Assembly: GCA_947623745.1 (NCBI GenBank)
Contig: CANQHN010000010.1
Coordinates: 17,576-81,575, forward strand
Length of the DNA stretch: 64,000 nucleotides
DNA from: an uncultured Oscillospiraceae bacterium
Lineage (GTDB): Bacteria > Bacillota > Clostridia > Oscillospirales > Oscillospiraceae
Reading direction: 5' to 3'
Position numbers and translations under genes: made by a program. Under the pieces are notes generated by a model. It made no database searches and was not told the DNA's origin. It saw nothing but the letters and a program-made list of their open reading frames with translations. Each line of letters begins with the position of its first letter. Position 1 is the first letter of the stretch. Positions 46,634-57,008 of this stretch are shown here, piece after piece.

Positions 46634-49600
46634 TCAGACCTCGTACATCTTCTGTAGCTTGGTGAGCTTCTCGTAGCGCTTGTTGGCGGTCTCCTCGTTG
46701 AGGGCGAACAGCTCCTTGGCGCGCTCGGGGAAAGAGCGGGTCAGGCTGGAGTACCGGGCCTCGTTCATCAGGAACTCCTGATAGCCGCCGCCAGGGGCCT
46801 TGCTGTCCAGGATGAAGGGGTTCTTCCCCTCGGCCTTGAGGGCGGGGTTGAAGCGGAACAGGTTCCAGTAGCCGCACTCCACGGCCTTCTTCATCTCGGC
46901 CTGGCAGTTGGCCATGCCGCCCTTGATGGAGTGCATCTCACAGGGGGCGTAGCCGATGACCAGGGACGGGCCGTGGTAGGCCTCGGCCTCGGCGATGGCC
47001 TTCAGGGTCTGGTTGGGGTTGGCGCCCATGGCCACCTGGGCCACGTACACGTAGCCGTAGGTCATGGCAATCTCCGCCAGAGACTTCTTGGCCATCTGCT
47101 TGCCGGCCGCGGCGAACTGGGCCACCTGGCCGATGTTGGAGGCCTTGGAGGCCTGGCCGCCGGTGTTGGAGTAGACCTCAGTGTCGAACACGAAGATGTT
47201 CACGTCCTCGCCGCTGGCCAGCACGTGGTCTACGCCGCCGAAGCCGATGTCATAGGCCCAGCCGTCGCCGCCGAAGATCCAAACGGACTTCTTGGCCAGG
47301 TAGTCCTTCTCGGACAGGATCTCAGAGGCCAGGGTGCAGGCCTCGCAGGTGCAGAACTGCTTGCCCTCGGCCTTGAGTTGCTCCCCGAGGGCCTTGACAT
47401 GGGGATTGCTGCTGGCGAGCAGGTCGTCCACAGTGGCGATGTTCTCCTCCAGGGCGGCGATGTACGTCTTGGCGGCGGGGCCGTTGGCCTGGCCGTCCTC
47501 CATGGTGTCCAGCCACTTCTGGGCGGCCTCCTTCAGAGCGGGCTGGGCCCAGGGCACCGCGATGAGGGCCTCGGTCTTGGCCTTCAGGCGCTCGCGGATG
47601 GACTTCTGGCCCAGATACATGCCCAGGCCGTGCTCGGCGTTGTCCTCGAACAGAGAGTTGGCCCAGGCGGGACCCTTGCCCTCGGCGGTGGTGGTGTAGG
47701 GAGAGGTCGCGGCGGGGCCGCCCCAGATGGAGGAGCAGCCGGTGGCGTTGGACACGTACATCCGCTCACCGAACAGCTGGGTGATCAGGCGGGCATAGGC
47801 GGTCTCGGCGCAGCCGGCGCAGGAGCCGGAGAACTCCAGCAGCGGGCGCTTGAACTGGCTGCCCTTGACGGTGAAGTCGGCCACATCCTCCTTGACGGAG
47901 ACGTTGGCGACCATGTAGTTGAAGGCGTCCTGCTGGGGCAGCTCCTGCTCCTGGGGCACCATGGACAGGGCCTTGGTGGGGCACACGCCCACGCACACGC
48001 CGCAGCCCATGCAGTCCAGCGGGCTGACGGCCAGGGAGAACTTGTACACGCCCTTGCCCTTGCCGGCCTTCACGTCCACGATCTTGGCGCTCTCGGGGGC
48101 CGCGGCGGCCTCGTCGGCGGTGAGCGCGAAGGGACGGATGGTGGCGTGGGGGCAGACGTAGGAGCACTGGTTGCACTGGATGCACTTGGAGGAGTCCCAG
48201 GTGGGCACGGACACGGCCACGCCGCGCTTCTCGTAGGCGGCGGCGCCCTGCTCGAAGGTGCCGTCGGCGTGAGGCACGAAGGCGGACACAGGCAGGCTGT
48301 CGCCGTCCATGCGGTCCACGGGGTTGAGGATGGAGTCCACCATCTTGGCCAGCTTGGAGGAACCGGCGGCGTCGGCGTCCTTGGGGGCGTCCTGCGCGTC
48401 GGCCCAGGAGGCGGGCACGTCGAACTTCTTGAAGGCGGTGGCGCCGGCGTCGATGGCCCTGTGGTTCATGTCCACGATGTCCTGGCCCTTCTTCAGGTAG
48501 GAGTGGGTGGCGGCGTCCTTCATGTACTGGATGGCCTCGGCCTGGGGCATCACGTTGGCCAGGGTGAAGAAGGCGGACTGGAGGATGGTGTTGGTGCGCT
48601 TGCCCATGCCGATCTGGGCGGCCAGGTCGATGGCGTCGATGGTGTAGACCTGGACGTTGTTCTCGGCGATGTAGCGCTTGGCCACGGCGGGCATGTGCTT
48701 ATCCAGCTCCTCGGGGGACCACTGGCAGTTGATGAGGAACACGCCGCCGGGCTTCACGTCCCGGACCATGGGGAAGCCCTTGATGATGTAGGAGGGGTTG
48801 TGGCAGGCCACGAAGTCGGCCTTGTTGATGTAGTAGGGGGCGCGGATGGGCTTGTCGCCGAAGCGCAGGTGGCTGATGGTCACACCGCCGGTCTTTTTGG
48901 AGTCGTACTGGAAGTAGGCCTGCACGTACTTGTCGGTGTGGTCGCCGATGATCTTGATGGAGTTTTTGTTGGCGCCCACGGTGCCGTCGCCGCCCAGGCC
49001 CCAGAACTTGCACTCAATGGTGCCCTCGGCCGCGGTGTTGGGGGCCTTGTGTTCAGGCAGGGACAGGCCGGTCACGTCGTCCACGATGCCGATGGTGAAC
49101 TGCTTCTTGGGCTCGTCCTTGGCCAGCTCCTCGTACACGGCGAACACGGAGCGGGGCGGGGTGTCCTTGCTGCCCAGGCCGTAGCGGCCGCCGATGACGG
49201 TCTTGTCGGTGATGCCGGCGCCGGCCAGAGCAGTGATCACGTCCAGATACAGGGGGTCGCCCAGGGCGCCGGGCTCCTTGGTGCGGTCCAGGACGGCGAT
49301 CTTCTTGGCGGTGGCGGGGATGGCGGCGATGAGCTTGTCGGCGCGGAAGGGCCGGTACAGGCGGACCTTGATGAGACCCACCTTCTCGCCGTGGGCGTTG
49401 AGGTAGTCGATGACCTCCTCGGCCACGTCGCAGATGGAGCCCATGGCGATGATGACCCGGTCGGCGTCGGGAGCGCCGTAGTAGTTGAACAGCTGGTAGT
49501 TGGTGCCCAACTTGGCGTTGACCTTGCCCATGTACTCCTCGACGATCTCGGGCAGGGCCTCGTAGTACTGGTTGGAGGCCTCACGGTGCTGGAAGAAGAT

Positions 49601-50269
49601 GTCGCCGTTCTCGTGGGAGCCGCGCATGGTGGGGTGCTCGGGGTTGAGGGCCCGGGCGCGGAAAGCCTTCACGGCATCCATGTCCGCCATCTCGGCCAGA
49701 TCCTTGTAGTCCCAGATGGCGACCTTCTGGATCTCGTGGGAGGTGCGGAAGCCGTCGAAGAAGTTCAGGAAGGGGACACGGCCCTTGATGGCGGCCAGGT
49801 GGGCCACGGCGCCCAGGTCCATGACCTCCTGCACGTTGCCCTCGGCCAGCATGGCGAAGCCGGTCTGGCGGCAGGCCATGACGTCGGAGTGGTCGCCGAA
49901 GATGTTCAGCGCGTGGGACGCCACGGTGCGGGCGGAGACGTGGAACACGCCGGGCAGCAGCTCGCCGGCGATCTTATACATGTTGGGGATCATCAGCAGC
50001 AGGCCCTGGGAGGCGGTGTAGGTGGTGGTCAGGGCGCCGGCGTTCAGGGAGCCGTGCACAGTGCCCGCCGCGCCGGCCTCGGACTGCATCTCGATGACCT
50101 TGACGGTGGTGCCGAAGATGTTCTTCTGGCCCTGGGCGGCCCACTGGTCAACATAGTCGGCCATAGGGCTGGACGGCGTGATGGGGTAGATGCCCGCTAC
50201 CTCGGTAAACGCATAGCTGACGTACGCAGCCGCGTTGTTGCCGTCCATGGTCTTGAATTTTCTTGCCAT
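46634..50269 (-). CDS. nifJ: Pyruvate:ferredoxin (flavodoxin) oxidoreductase, single-chain
   Basis: MARKFKTMDGNNAAAYVSYAFTEVAGIYPITPSSPMAD; ferredoxin motifs CIQCNQCSYVCPH and CMGCGVCVGVCP; start set at 50269. Confidence 0.95.
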   Translation of the reverse strand: MARKFKTMDGNNAAAYVSYAFTEVAGIYPITPSSPMADYVDQWAAQGQKNIFGTTVKVIEMQSEAGAAGTVHGSLNAGALTTTYTASQGLLLMIPNMYKIAGELLPGVFHVSARTVASHALNIFGDHSDVMACRQTGFAMLAEGNVQEVMDLGAVAHLAAIKGRVPFLNFFDGFRTSHEIQKVAIWDYKDLAEMADMDAVKAFRARALNPEHPTMRGSHENGDIFFQHREASNQYYEALPEIVEEYMGKVNAKLGTNYQLFNYYGAPDADRVIIAMGSICDVAEEVIDYLNAHGEKVGLIKVRLYRPFRADKLIAAIPATAKKIAVLDRTKEPGALGDPLYLDVITALAGAGITDKTVIGGRYGLGSKDTPPRSVFAVYEELAKDEPKKQFTIGIVDDVTGLSLPEHKAPNTAAEGTIECKFWGLGGDGTVGANKNSIKIIGDHTDKYVQAYFQYDSKKTGGVTISHLRFGDKPIRAPYYINKADFVACHNPSYIIKGFPMVRDVKPGGVFLINCQWSPEELDKHMPAVAKRYIAENNVQVYTIDAIDLAAQIGMGKRTNTILQSAFFTLANVMPQAEAIQYMKDAATHSYLKKGQDIVDMNHRAIDAGATAFKKFDVPASWADAQDAPKDADAAGSSKLAKMVDSILNPVDRMDGDSLPVSAFVPHADGTFEQGAAAYEKRGVAVSVPTWDSSKCIQCNQCSYVCPHATIRPFALTADEAAAAPESAKIVDVKAGKGKGVYKFSLAVSPLDCMGCGVCVGVCPTKALSMVPQEQELPQQDAFNYMVANVSVKEDVADFTVKGSQFKRPLLEFSGSCAGCAETAYARLITQLFGERMYVSNATGCSSIWGGPAATSPYTTTAEGKGPAWANSLFEDNAEHGLGMYLGQKSIRERLKAKTEALIAVPWAQPALKEAAQKWLDTMEDGQANGPAAKTYIAALEENIATVDDLLASSNPHVKALGEQLKAEGKQFCTCEACTLASEILSEKDYLAKKSVWIFGGDGWAYDIGFGGVDHVLASGEDVNIFVFDTEVYSNTGGQASKASNIGQVAQFAAAGKQMAKKSLAEIAMTYGYVYVAQVAMGANPNQTLKAIAEAEAYHGPSLVIGYAPCEMHSIKGGMANCQAEMKKAVECGYWNLFRFNPALKAEGKNPFILDSKAPGGGYQEFLMNEARYSSLTRSFPERAKELFALNEETANKRYEKLTKLQKMYEV

Positions 50270-50569
50270 AGTGTTCCCTACTTTCTTCCTTATTTCGCTT
50301 GGAGGGGCCGCGCGGGGCGGACCCGCCCCAGTGGTGGCGTTGGCTGCCGGAGCGCGCCGCCTGTGGCTCCCGGCATTCGGGCGCGACAACAAAACGGAAC
50401 GGCGGGTTCCGACGAGGCTAGTTTAGCATCTTTTCCGGCGTTTGTAAATCGCTTATCCCGTAAATTTCCTTTTTTGCCGGCAAAAATTCTGATGTCCATT
50501 GAATTTTCCGGCGGGAACAGGTAAAATGGGAAAAACGCAGTCTGGACGACGAAAGGGAGGCGGAGCGCG

Positions 50570-52072
50570 ATGGTATTTCCGGTGCGTTCCCTGGGGCTCA
50601 ACGGGGTGACCGGCTACCAGGTCATGACCGAGTGCGACCTGTCCGGCGGCCTGCCGGCGTTCACGGTGGTGGGCCTGCCCGACGCGGCGGTGAACGAGGC
50701 CCGGGAGCGGGTGCGCGCGGCCATCAAAAACTGCGGCTTCACTTTCCCGGTCAGCCGCATCACAGTGAATCTGGCCCCCGCCCACGTGAAAAAGCTGGGG
50801 ACGCTGTACGACCTGCCCATGCTCATCGGCATCCTGTGCGCCGGCGGACAGCTGAAGCTGCGGGAGAAGAACTGCGCCTTTCTGGGCGAGCTGTCCCTGT
50901 CGGGGAAGCTGCGGCCCTGCGCCGGGATGCTGCCCATGGCCCTGTGCGCCAAGCGGGAGGGGATCGAGGCGCTCTACGTCCCGGAGGGCAACGCCGCCGA
51001 GGCCACCCTGGCCGACGGGCCCGTCGTCTACCCGGTGCGGGACGTGACGCAGCTGGTGCGCCACTTCACCGGGGAGGAGCCCATCGCCCCCGCCGCCCCC
51101 TGGACGCCCTCCCGGGCCCAGGCGGCCGTGCCGGACTTCGCCGAGGTGAAGGGACAGGAGAACGTGAAGCGGGCCCTGGAGATCGCCGCCGCCGGCGGCC
51201 ACAACCTGCTCATGTCCGGCCCGCCGGGGTCGGGCAAGTCCATGCTGGCCCGCCGCCTGCCCGGTATCCTGCCGGAGATGACCCGCCAGGAGGCGCTGGA
51301 GGTCACTGAGATCCACTCGGTGATGGGCCTGACCAGCGCCGAGCAGCCCCTCATCGCCCAGCGGCCCTTCCGGGCCCCCCACCACACCATCTCCCCCATG
51401 GGGATGGCCGGGGGCGGCTCCATCCCCAGGCCGGGGGAGATCTCCCTGGCCCACAACGGGGTGCTGTTCCTGGACGAGCTGCCCGAGTTCCACAAGGACG
51501 TGCTGGAGGTGCTGCGCCAGCCCCTGGAGGACGGGCAGGTGCAGATCTCCCGGACCACCGCCTCGGTGTCCTACCCCAGCCGGTTCATGCTGGTGTGCGC
51601 CATGAACCCCTGCAAGTGCGGCTGGTACGGCCACCCCTCCGGGCGGTGCCGCTGTACGGAGAATGAGGTGAAAAAGTACCTCTCCCGGCTGTCCGGCCCC
51701 CTGCTGGACCGCATCGATCTGTTCGTGGAGGTGGCCGCCCTGGAGTTCGACGAGCTGTCCCACCGCGCCGCCGCCGAGACCTCGGAGCAGATCAAGGCCC
51801 GGGTGGACGCCGCCCGCCAGGTGCAGAACGCCCGGGGCGGCGGCAACGCCAAGCTGGACCAGGAGGGGCTGGAGCGGTACTGCGCCCTGGACGAGGGGTG
51901 CCAGGCCCTGATGAAAGGGGCTTTCGAGCGCATGGGCCTCACCGCCCGCAGCTACGACCGCATCCGCCGGGTGGCCCGGACCATCGCCGACCTGGACGGC
52001 AGCGAGGAGATCCAGATGCCCCATCTGGCCGAGGCGCTGCAGTACCGGCCGCCGGAATACTTGAGAAGATAG
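50570..52072 (+). CDS. YifB/ComM-family Mg-chelatase-like AAA+ ATPase
   Basis: LNGVTGYQVMTECDLSGGLPAFTVVGLPDAAVNEARERVRAAIKN...GPPGSGKSMLARRLPGILP. Confidence 0.93.
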   Translation: MVFPVRSLGLNGVTGYQVMTECDLSGGLPAFTVVGLPDAAVNEARERVRAAIKNCGFTFPVSRITVNLAPAHVKKLGTLYDLPMLIGILCAGGQLKLREKNCAFLGELSLSGKLRPCAGMLPMALCAKREGIEALYVPEGNAAEATLADGPVVYPVRDVTQLVRHFTGEEPIAPAAPWTPSRAQAAVPDFAEVKGQENVKRALEIAAAGGHNLLMSGPPGSGKSMLARRLPGILPEMTRQEALEVTEIHSVMGLTSAEQPLIAQRPFRAPHHTISPMGMAGGGSIPRPGEISLAHNGVLFLDELPEFHKDVLEVLRQPLEDGQVQISRTTASVSYPSRFMLVCAMNPCKCGWYGHPSGRCRCTENEVKKYLSRLSGPLLDRIDLFVEVAALEFDELSHRAAAETSEQIKARVDAARQVQNARGGGNAKLDQEGLERYCALDEGCQALMKGAFERMGLTARSYDRIRRVARTIADLDGSEEIQMPHLAEALQYRPPEYLRR

Positions 52073-52087
52073 CAAAGGAGTACCCAA

Positions 52088-53257
52088 ATGAACGAGATGA
52101 TCCTGCTCAAGCTGGGGGAGATGGTCCTCAAGGGCCTGAACCGCCGCAGCTTTGAGGATAAGCTCCAGGCCAACCTCTACCGCCGCCTGCACCCCTACGG
52201 CCAGTTCCGGGTGTATACCCGGCAGTCCACCACCTACGTGGAGCCCAAGGAAGGGGCGGAGTGCGACGTGGAGGGGGCCTACGAGGCGCTGAAAAAGGTG
52301 TTCGGCGTGGTGGGCCTGTCCCTGGCCCGGCCCTGCGAGAAGGACAAGGACGCCATCCTGGCCGCCGTCCAGGAATTTTTGGGCGGCCGGCTCAGCGCCG
52401 CCCGCACCTTCAAGGTGGAGACCAAGCGGGCGGACAAGACCTTCCCCATGACCTCCATCCAGCTCAGCCAGTACGTGGGGGGCGAGCTGGACGAGCTGTA
52501 CCCCAACCTGACCGTGGACGTCCACGACCCGGAGCTGACCGTACACGTGGAGGTGCGGGACTACGCCGCCTACGTCCACGCCGACCCGGAGCCCGGGGCC
52601 GGCGGCCTGCCCGTGGGCATCAACGGCCGGGCGGTGTCCCTGTTGTCCGGGGGGATCGACTCCCCGGTGGCCTCCTGGATGATCGCCAAGCGGGGGGTGG
52701 CCCTGGAGATGGTCCATTTCTTCTCCTACCCCTACACCTCCCCGGAGGCCAAGGAGAAGGTCATCGAGCTGGCCCGCATCCTCACCCCCTGGACCGGGCG
52801 GCTCACCGTCCACGTGGTGCCCTTCACCGCCATCCAGGAGGAGCTGCGCCGATCCTGCCCGGAGGAGCTGTTCACCGTGGTCATGCGCCGGTTCATGATG
52901 CGCATCGCCCAGGAGGTGGCCCGCCGCTGCGGGGCCAAGGCCCTGGTCACCGGCGAGTGTCTGGGCCAGGTGGCCAGCCAGACCATGGAGGCCATGAACG
53001 TCACCGGCGCGGTGGCGGACCTGCCCATCCTGCGCCCGGTGGTGGGCATGGACAAGGAGGAGATCGTCCGGGTGGCCCGGAGGATCGGCACCTACGACAC
53101 GTCCATCCTCCCCTATGAGGACTGCTGCACCGTCTTTACCCCCCGGCACCCCCGGCTGCGGCCCCTCCCCGGCGAGGTGGAGTTCGCGGAGCAGAACCTG
53201 GACGTGGAGAAGATGGTGGCCGAGGCCGTGGCCGGCATCGAGCGCATCCAGGTGTGA
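52088..53257 (+). CDS. thiI: tRNA 4-thiouridine sulfurtransferase
   Basis: MNEMILLKLGEMVLKGLNRRSFEDKL...VSLLSGGIDSPVASWMIAKRGV...EDCCTVFTPRHP. Confidence 0.93.
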   Translation: MNEMILLKLGEMVLKGLNRRSFEDKLQANLYRRLHPYGQFRVYTRQSTTYVEPKEGAECDVEGAYEALKKVFGVVGLSLARPCEKDKDAILAAVQEFLGGRLSAARTFKVETKRADKTFPMTSIQLSQYVGGELDELYPNLTVDVHDPELTVHVEVRDYAAYVHADPEPGAGGLPVGINGRAVSLLSGGIDSPVASWMIAKRGVALEMVHFFSYPYTSPEAKEKVIELARILTPWTGRLTVHVVPFTAIQEELRRSCPEELFTVVMRRFMMRIAQEVARRCGAKALVTGECLGQVASQTMEAMNVTGAVADLPILRPVVGMDKEEIVRVARRIGTYDTSILPYEDCCTVFTPRHPRLRPLPGEVEFAEQNLDVEKMVAEAVAGIERIQV

Positions 53258-53287
53258 CAGAGAATCAATCAAAAACCGCGCCGCGGG

Positions 53288-54496
53288 TCATTCCTGCGGC
53301 GCGGTCTCTTTTTCATTTTCTGTCGGCCGGTACAGGGGCAGCACGAAGGTGATGCGGCTGCCCACCCCCTCCCGGGAGACCACCTCGAACCAGCCGCCGT
53401 GGCGCTCCACGATCCACCTGGCGATGGCCAGCCCCAGGCCGGTGCCGCCGGTCCTGCGGTCCCGGGACCGGTCGGCCCGGTAGAACCGCTCAAAGATGTG
53501 GGGCAGGTCCTCCTGGGAGATGCCCGCCCCCTCGTCCTGGACGGTGAGCCGGGCGTAGTCCTCCCCGCGGGACACCCGCAGCCAGATCCGCCCCTCCTCC
53601 GGGCTGTACTTGACGGCGTTGTCCACCAGGATACGGGCGGCCTGCTTGATGAGGGCGGGGTCGGCGTGGACGGGGACCTCCCCCTCCCACACCGGGAGGA
53701 AGGCCCGCCAGGGGTGGATGAGCTGCTCCTCCCGCAGCACCTCCCCGGCCAGGGCGGCCAGGTCGAAGGGCTCCGGGTTCACCGGCTGGGAGTCGTTGTC
53801 CCCCCGGGCCAGGAACAGCAGCTGCTCCACCAGCCGCTCCATGGACTCGGCCTCGGCCCGGATGGCGTCGATGGACTCCTGGAGGGCGGCGGGGTCGCTC
53901 TTGCCCCAGCGGTCCAGCAGGGCGGCGTAGCCCTGGATGACGGCGATGGGGGTGCGCAGCTCGTGGCTGGCGTCGGACACGAAGCGCATCTGGGCGGAGT
54001 AGGCGCTGTTCACCCGGTCCAGCATGGCGTTGATGGACTGGGCCAGGGAGCGCAGCTCCCTCTGGGTGCCGGACAGGTCGATGCGGCTGTCCAGCCGCCC
54101 GGCGTCGATCTGGTCCAGAGCCCCGGCCAGGTCCTCCAGCTCCCGGCGGGAGGTGTGGGCAGCGGTGTTGAGCCGGGCCGCCGCCGCGGCCAAATCCTGT
54201 ATAGGCCGCAGAATGCGGCGCACCGTCCGCTCCCCGGCGAACAGGGTGAACAGCAGGATCACCGCCTGGCCGCCCAGGAAGGCCGGGACCAGCCAGTTCA
54301 TCCGGTCGGCCAGATTGACGGCCAGGGAGGAGCCGAAGAAGAACAGCGCCAGCAGGAACAGGTCCAGCAGGACGAAGATCACCAGCTGCCGCAGGAAGAA
54401 GCTGAAATTCAGCCGGAACGCCAGGGAGGAGTCCCGGGCCGCCGCGATGGGGTCCTCCGGCGGCGGAGTGCGAAAGCGGTGTCTGTGTTTTCCCAC
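53288..54496 (-). CDS. Sensor histidine kinase (HAMP-HisKA-HATPase)
   Basis: FVSDASHELRTPIAVIQGYAALLDRWG...VDNAVKYSP...FYRADRSRDRRTGGTGLGLAIARWIVERHGG. Confidence 0.93.
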   Translation of the reverse strand: MGKHRHRFRTPPPEDPIAAARDSSLAFRLNFSFFLRQLVIFVLLDLFLLALFFFGSSLAVNLADRMNWLVPAFLGGQAVILLFTLFAGERTVRRILRPIQDLAAAAARLNTAAHTSRRELEDLAGALDQIDAGRLDSRIDLSGTQRELRSLAQSINAMLDRVNSAYSAQMRFVSDASHELRTPIAVIQGYAALLDRWGKSDPAALQESIDAIRAEAESMERLVEQLLFLARGDNDSQPVNPEPFDLAALAGEVLREEQLIHPWRAFLPVWEGEVPVHADPALIKQAARILVDNAVKYSPEEGRIWLRVSRGEDYARLTVQDEGAGISQEDLPHIFERFYRADRSRDRRTGGTGLGLAIARWIVERHGGWFEVVSREGVGSRITFVLPLYRPTENEKETAPQE

Positions 54497-54527
54497 GGTG
54501 CTCCCCCCTTCGGCGGCGGCCTTTCGA

Positions 54528-55037
54528 TCAGTTCTGCTCCCGGAGCCACCTGCGCAGGGTGTCCAGGTTCTCGTAGGCCACCCGGCTTCCCCCGTGCAGG
54601 AGCATGTCCAGGTCGGCCTGCTCGGCGGGGGTGCGCTGGCTCTTGGCCTGGAGGGCCCGGCGGGTGCCCTTGGTCACCAAGTTCACCATGCGCCGCTTCA
54701 GCCAGCCCACCTTCTCCGGGGCCCAGCCGCCCTGGAGGTAGAAGATGGGGGCGTTGGGCACGTAGTTGGCCTTGGACAGGGTCTCCAGCACCTGCCGGCC
54801 GGGGGCGGACATGCCCACACCGCAGACGGCCTTCACCTGAAAGCGCTTGACGGCCTGGTCCACCCCCTCGATGTGCCCGGCCATGAGGGGGCCCATGTAG
54901 AGGACCTGGGCGCCGGCGGGGAGGGCCCCCGACCCGTCCAGGGGGTATACCTTCAGTTTCGCGTCCTTTCCCAGCATCTGGGCGTACTGCTCCGTGAAGC
55001 CGGTGTTGGACTTGTAGACAATGGCGGTGATGGACAT
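54528..55037 (-). CDS. Flavodoxin-like domain protein
   Basis: MSITAIVYKSNTGFTEQYAQMLGKDAKLKVYPL; phosphate-loop-like SNTGFT. Confidence 0.75.
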   Translation of the reverse strand: MSITAIVYKSNTGFTEQYAQMLGKDAKLKVYPLDGSGALPAGAQVLYMGPLMAGHIEGVDQAVKRFQVKAVCGVGMSAPGRQVLETLSKANYVPNAPIFYLQGGWAPEKVGWLKRRMVNLVTKGTRRALQAKSQRTPAEQADLDMLLHGGSRVAYENLDTLRRWLREQN

Positions 55038-55056
55038 GGGTGCGCGCTCCTTTCTG

Positions 55057-55740
55057 TTATTCCCGGATGACATACCCCACGCCGCGGACGGTGTGGATGA
55101 GCTTGACGCCGAAGGCCTCGTCGATCTTGCTGCGCAGGAAGCGGATGTATACGTCCACGGAGTTGGTCTCCCCCACGAAGTCGAACCCCCAGACCTGGTC
55201 CAGCAGGGCCTCCCGGGAGAGGACCTTCCCCTTGTTCTCCAGCAGATGGCGCAGCAGGTCGAACTCCTTTTTGGTCAGCTCCACCGGTACGCCGTTCACG
55301 GTCACCTGGTGCCGCTCCACGTCCAGGGCCAGGGGGCCGGCGGTGAGGGCGCTCCCCCGGGCGTCCGGCGGGGCGGCCCGCCGGCGCATGGCCGAGCGGA
55401 TGCGGGCCAGCAGCTCCTCGATGGCGAAGGGCTTGGTCACGTAGTCGTCCGCCCCCGAGTCCAGGCCGGAGACCTTGTCCACCACGCTGTCCCGGGCGGT
55501 GAGCATGATGACGGGCAGGTCGGGGCGCTCCCGGCGGATGCGGCGGAGCACCTCCATGCCCGACATCCGGGGCAGCATGATGTCCAGCAGCACCAGGTCG
55601 CAGGCGCCGGACAGGGCCTGCTCCAGACCGCTGCGGCCGTCGAAGGCCTTGATTACCTCATACCCCTCGTAGCGCAGCTCCAGCTCCACCATCCGGGCCA
55701 GCTTTTCCTCGTCCTCCACCAGCAGGATCCTATCCGGCAT
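55057..55740 (-). CDS. OmpR-family response regulator (canonical receiver)
   Basis: RILLVEDEEKLARMV...DLVLLDIMLPRMSG...GADDYVTKPF...VRGVGYVIRE. Confidence 0.93.
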   Translation of the reverse strand: MPDRILLVEDEEKLARMVELELRYEGYEVIKAFDGRSGLEQALSGACDLVLLDIMLPRMSGMEVLRRIRRERPDLPVIMLTARDSVVDKVSGLDSGADDYVTKPFAIEELLARIRSAMRRRAAPPDARGSALTAGPLALDVERHQVTVNGVPVELTKKEFDLLRHLLENKGKVLSREALLDQVWGFDFVGETNSVDVYIRFLRSKIDEAFGVKLIHTVRGVGYVIRE

Positions 55741-55761
55741 ATCCGTCCACCTCCGGGAAAA

Positions 55762-56343
55762 TCACGGCTCCTCCTCGTCCTCGTCCCTGTCCGCTCCGCG
55801 CCTGTCCTGCTGGGAGCGCAGCTCGTCCATCACCTGGCGGCCCACGCTGTCGGCGGCGCCGGCCACCTGGTCCATCACGTCGTTCAGCGCGTCCCGGTCC
55901 AGGTCCGGGCCGGAGAAGCGGTAGCGGAACCCCAGGAACAGCCCCAGGATCAGCAGGGGGATGGTGACATAGAAGGCGAAGATCAGCAGGATCACCAGGA
56001 TCAGCACCGGCATGGCGGTCACCGGCTCCTGCCGCCGCCACACCTCCAGCTCGTTGTCCACCAGCCAGCGGCGCAGGGAGGCGAACAGGGCCCGGAAGCT
56101 GAACCGGCGGGGGCGCCGGGCCAGTCCCGCCTGCTCCGGCTCGGGCTCCGGCGGCGGGGGAGGGGTCTGCTCCCGGGTGGAGTAGTAGGCCCCGCCGGGC
56201 CGGGGGATGGCCCCCTGCTCCTCCAGGTAGATGAGCGCGTCCAGCAGGTTGCCCTGGCTGTACTCCAGGGCCTGCTTGGCCTGGGCGTAGCTGACGTCGG
56301 CTTTCTCCCGCAGGCGCTCCACCTGCTCCAGCGTGATCTCCAT
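55762..56343 (-). CDS. DUF4342-like (UBA-like N-terminus) membrane protein
   Basis: MEITLEQVERLREKADVSYAQAKQALEYSQGNLLDALIYLEEQG; one or two TM segments; acidic tail. Confidence 0.7.
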   Translation of the reverse strand: MEITLEQVERLREKADVSYAQAKQALEYSQGNLLDALIYLEEQGAIPRPGGAYYSTREQTPPPPPEPEPEQAGLARRPRRFSFRALFASLRRWLVDNELEVWRRQEPVTAMPVLILVILLIFAFYVTIPLLILGLFLGFRYRFSGPDLDRDALNDVMDQVAGAADSVGRQVMDELRSQQDRRGADRDEDEEEP

Positions 56344-56474
56344 GTCCAGCCCTCCTGTCCGGTCTCTTTGCCCATAGCTTACCACCGCCGGGTTGAACGG
56401 GGGTTTAGAGTTTCTTAAAATTCGGTTAAAATCCGTCGGGCAGGGCCTCTGCTGCCCGGCAAACGGGAAGCTGC

Positions 56475-56795
56475 CTATTTCTTCTTTTTCGGTTTTGGTG
56501 CTGGTAATTCCTCATACATGGCGTTAAATAAACCTGTCAAAAACCCTCTGTTATCAACTTCGTCCACCAACAACATCCCTTTTGCTCCCTCATAGGGTAA
56601 TTCATAGGTCGCTGTTGGCATATAGCTGATTGCTGCTTTGATTGGTTTTACAAGCAACCTGTCATCATAGATACCGCCTACGATTTTGCCACGGTAATAG
56701 ATGATAAATTCTCCCATCATAGCCCGATATGTGATTTCGTCCAATTCGGATAACTGCCCTAAAATAAAATCCAAATATTCTTTGCTTGACGCCAT
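56475..56795 (-). CDS. TfoX N-terminal domain-like protein
   Basis: ITYRAMMGEFIIYYRGKIVGGIYDDRLLVKPIKAA; AT-rich compared with neighbours. Confidence 0.75.
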   Translation of the reverse strand: MASSKEYLDFILGQLSELDEITYRAMMGEFIIYYRGKIVGGIYDDRLLVKPIKAAISYMPTATYELPYEGAKGMLLVDEVDNRGFLTGLFNAMYEELPAPKPKKKK

Positions 56796-57008
56796 GATTC
56801 CACCTCAAAAGCACCGATTTATTAGTCAGTATACCATATATTCTCGTCCCTTTCAAGGCGCGGGCCGGCGGGGCGTTTCCCTCCGGGAACGCGGGCGGAA
56901 GGGGGGCGGGATGTTTCCCTTGTGGAGCGCTTCCCTTTGTGCTATAATAATAATGAAATACTGTGATCCTGCCGGCCCGTATGCCGCGCTAAGAGAGGAG
57001 GGGACCCC

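Noticed and set aside
46931-50524. 1197-aa plus-strand ORF antisense to nifJ
   Set aside because: Low-complexity G/V/H/L/D-rich translation typical of the complementary frame of a GC-rich, GC3-biased gene; nifJ on the minus strand is unambiguous.
53399-54850. 483-aa plus-strand ORF opposite the histidine kinase
   Set aside because: Complementary-frame artefact; kinase motifs on the minus strand are complete.
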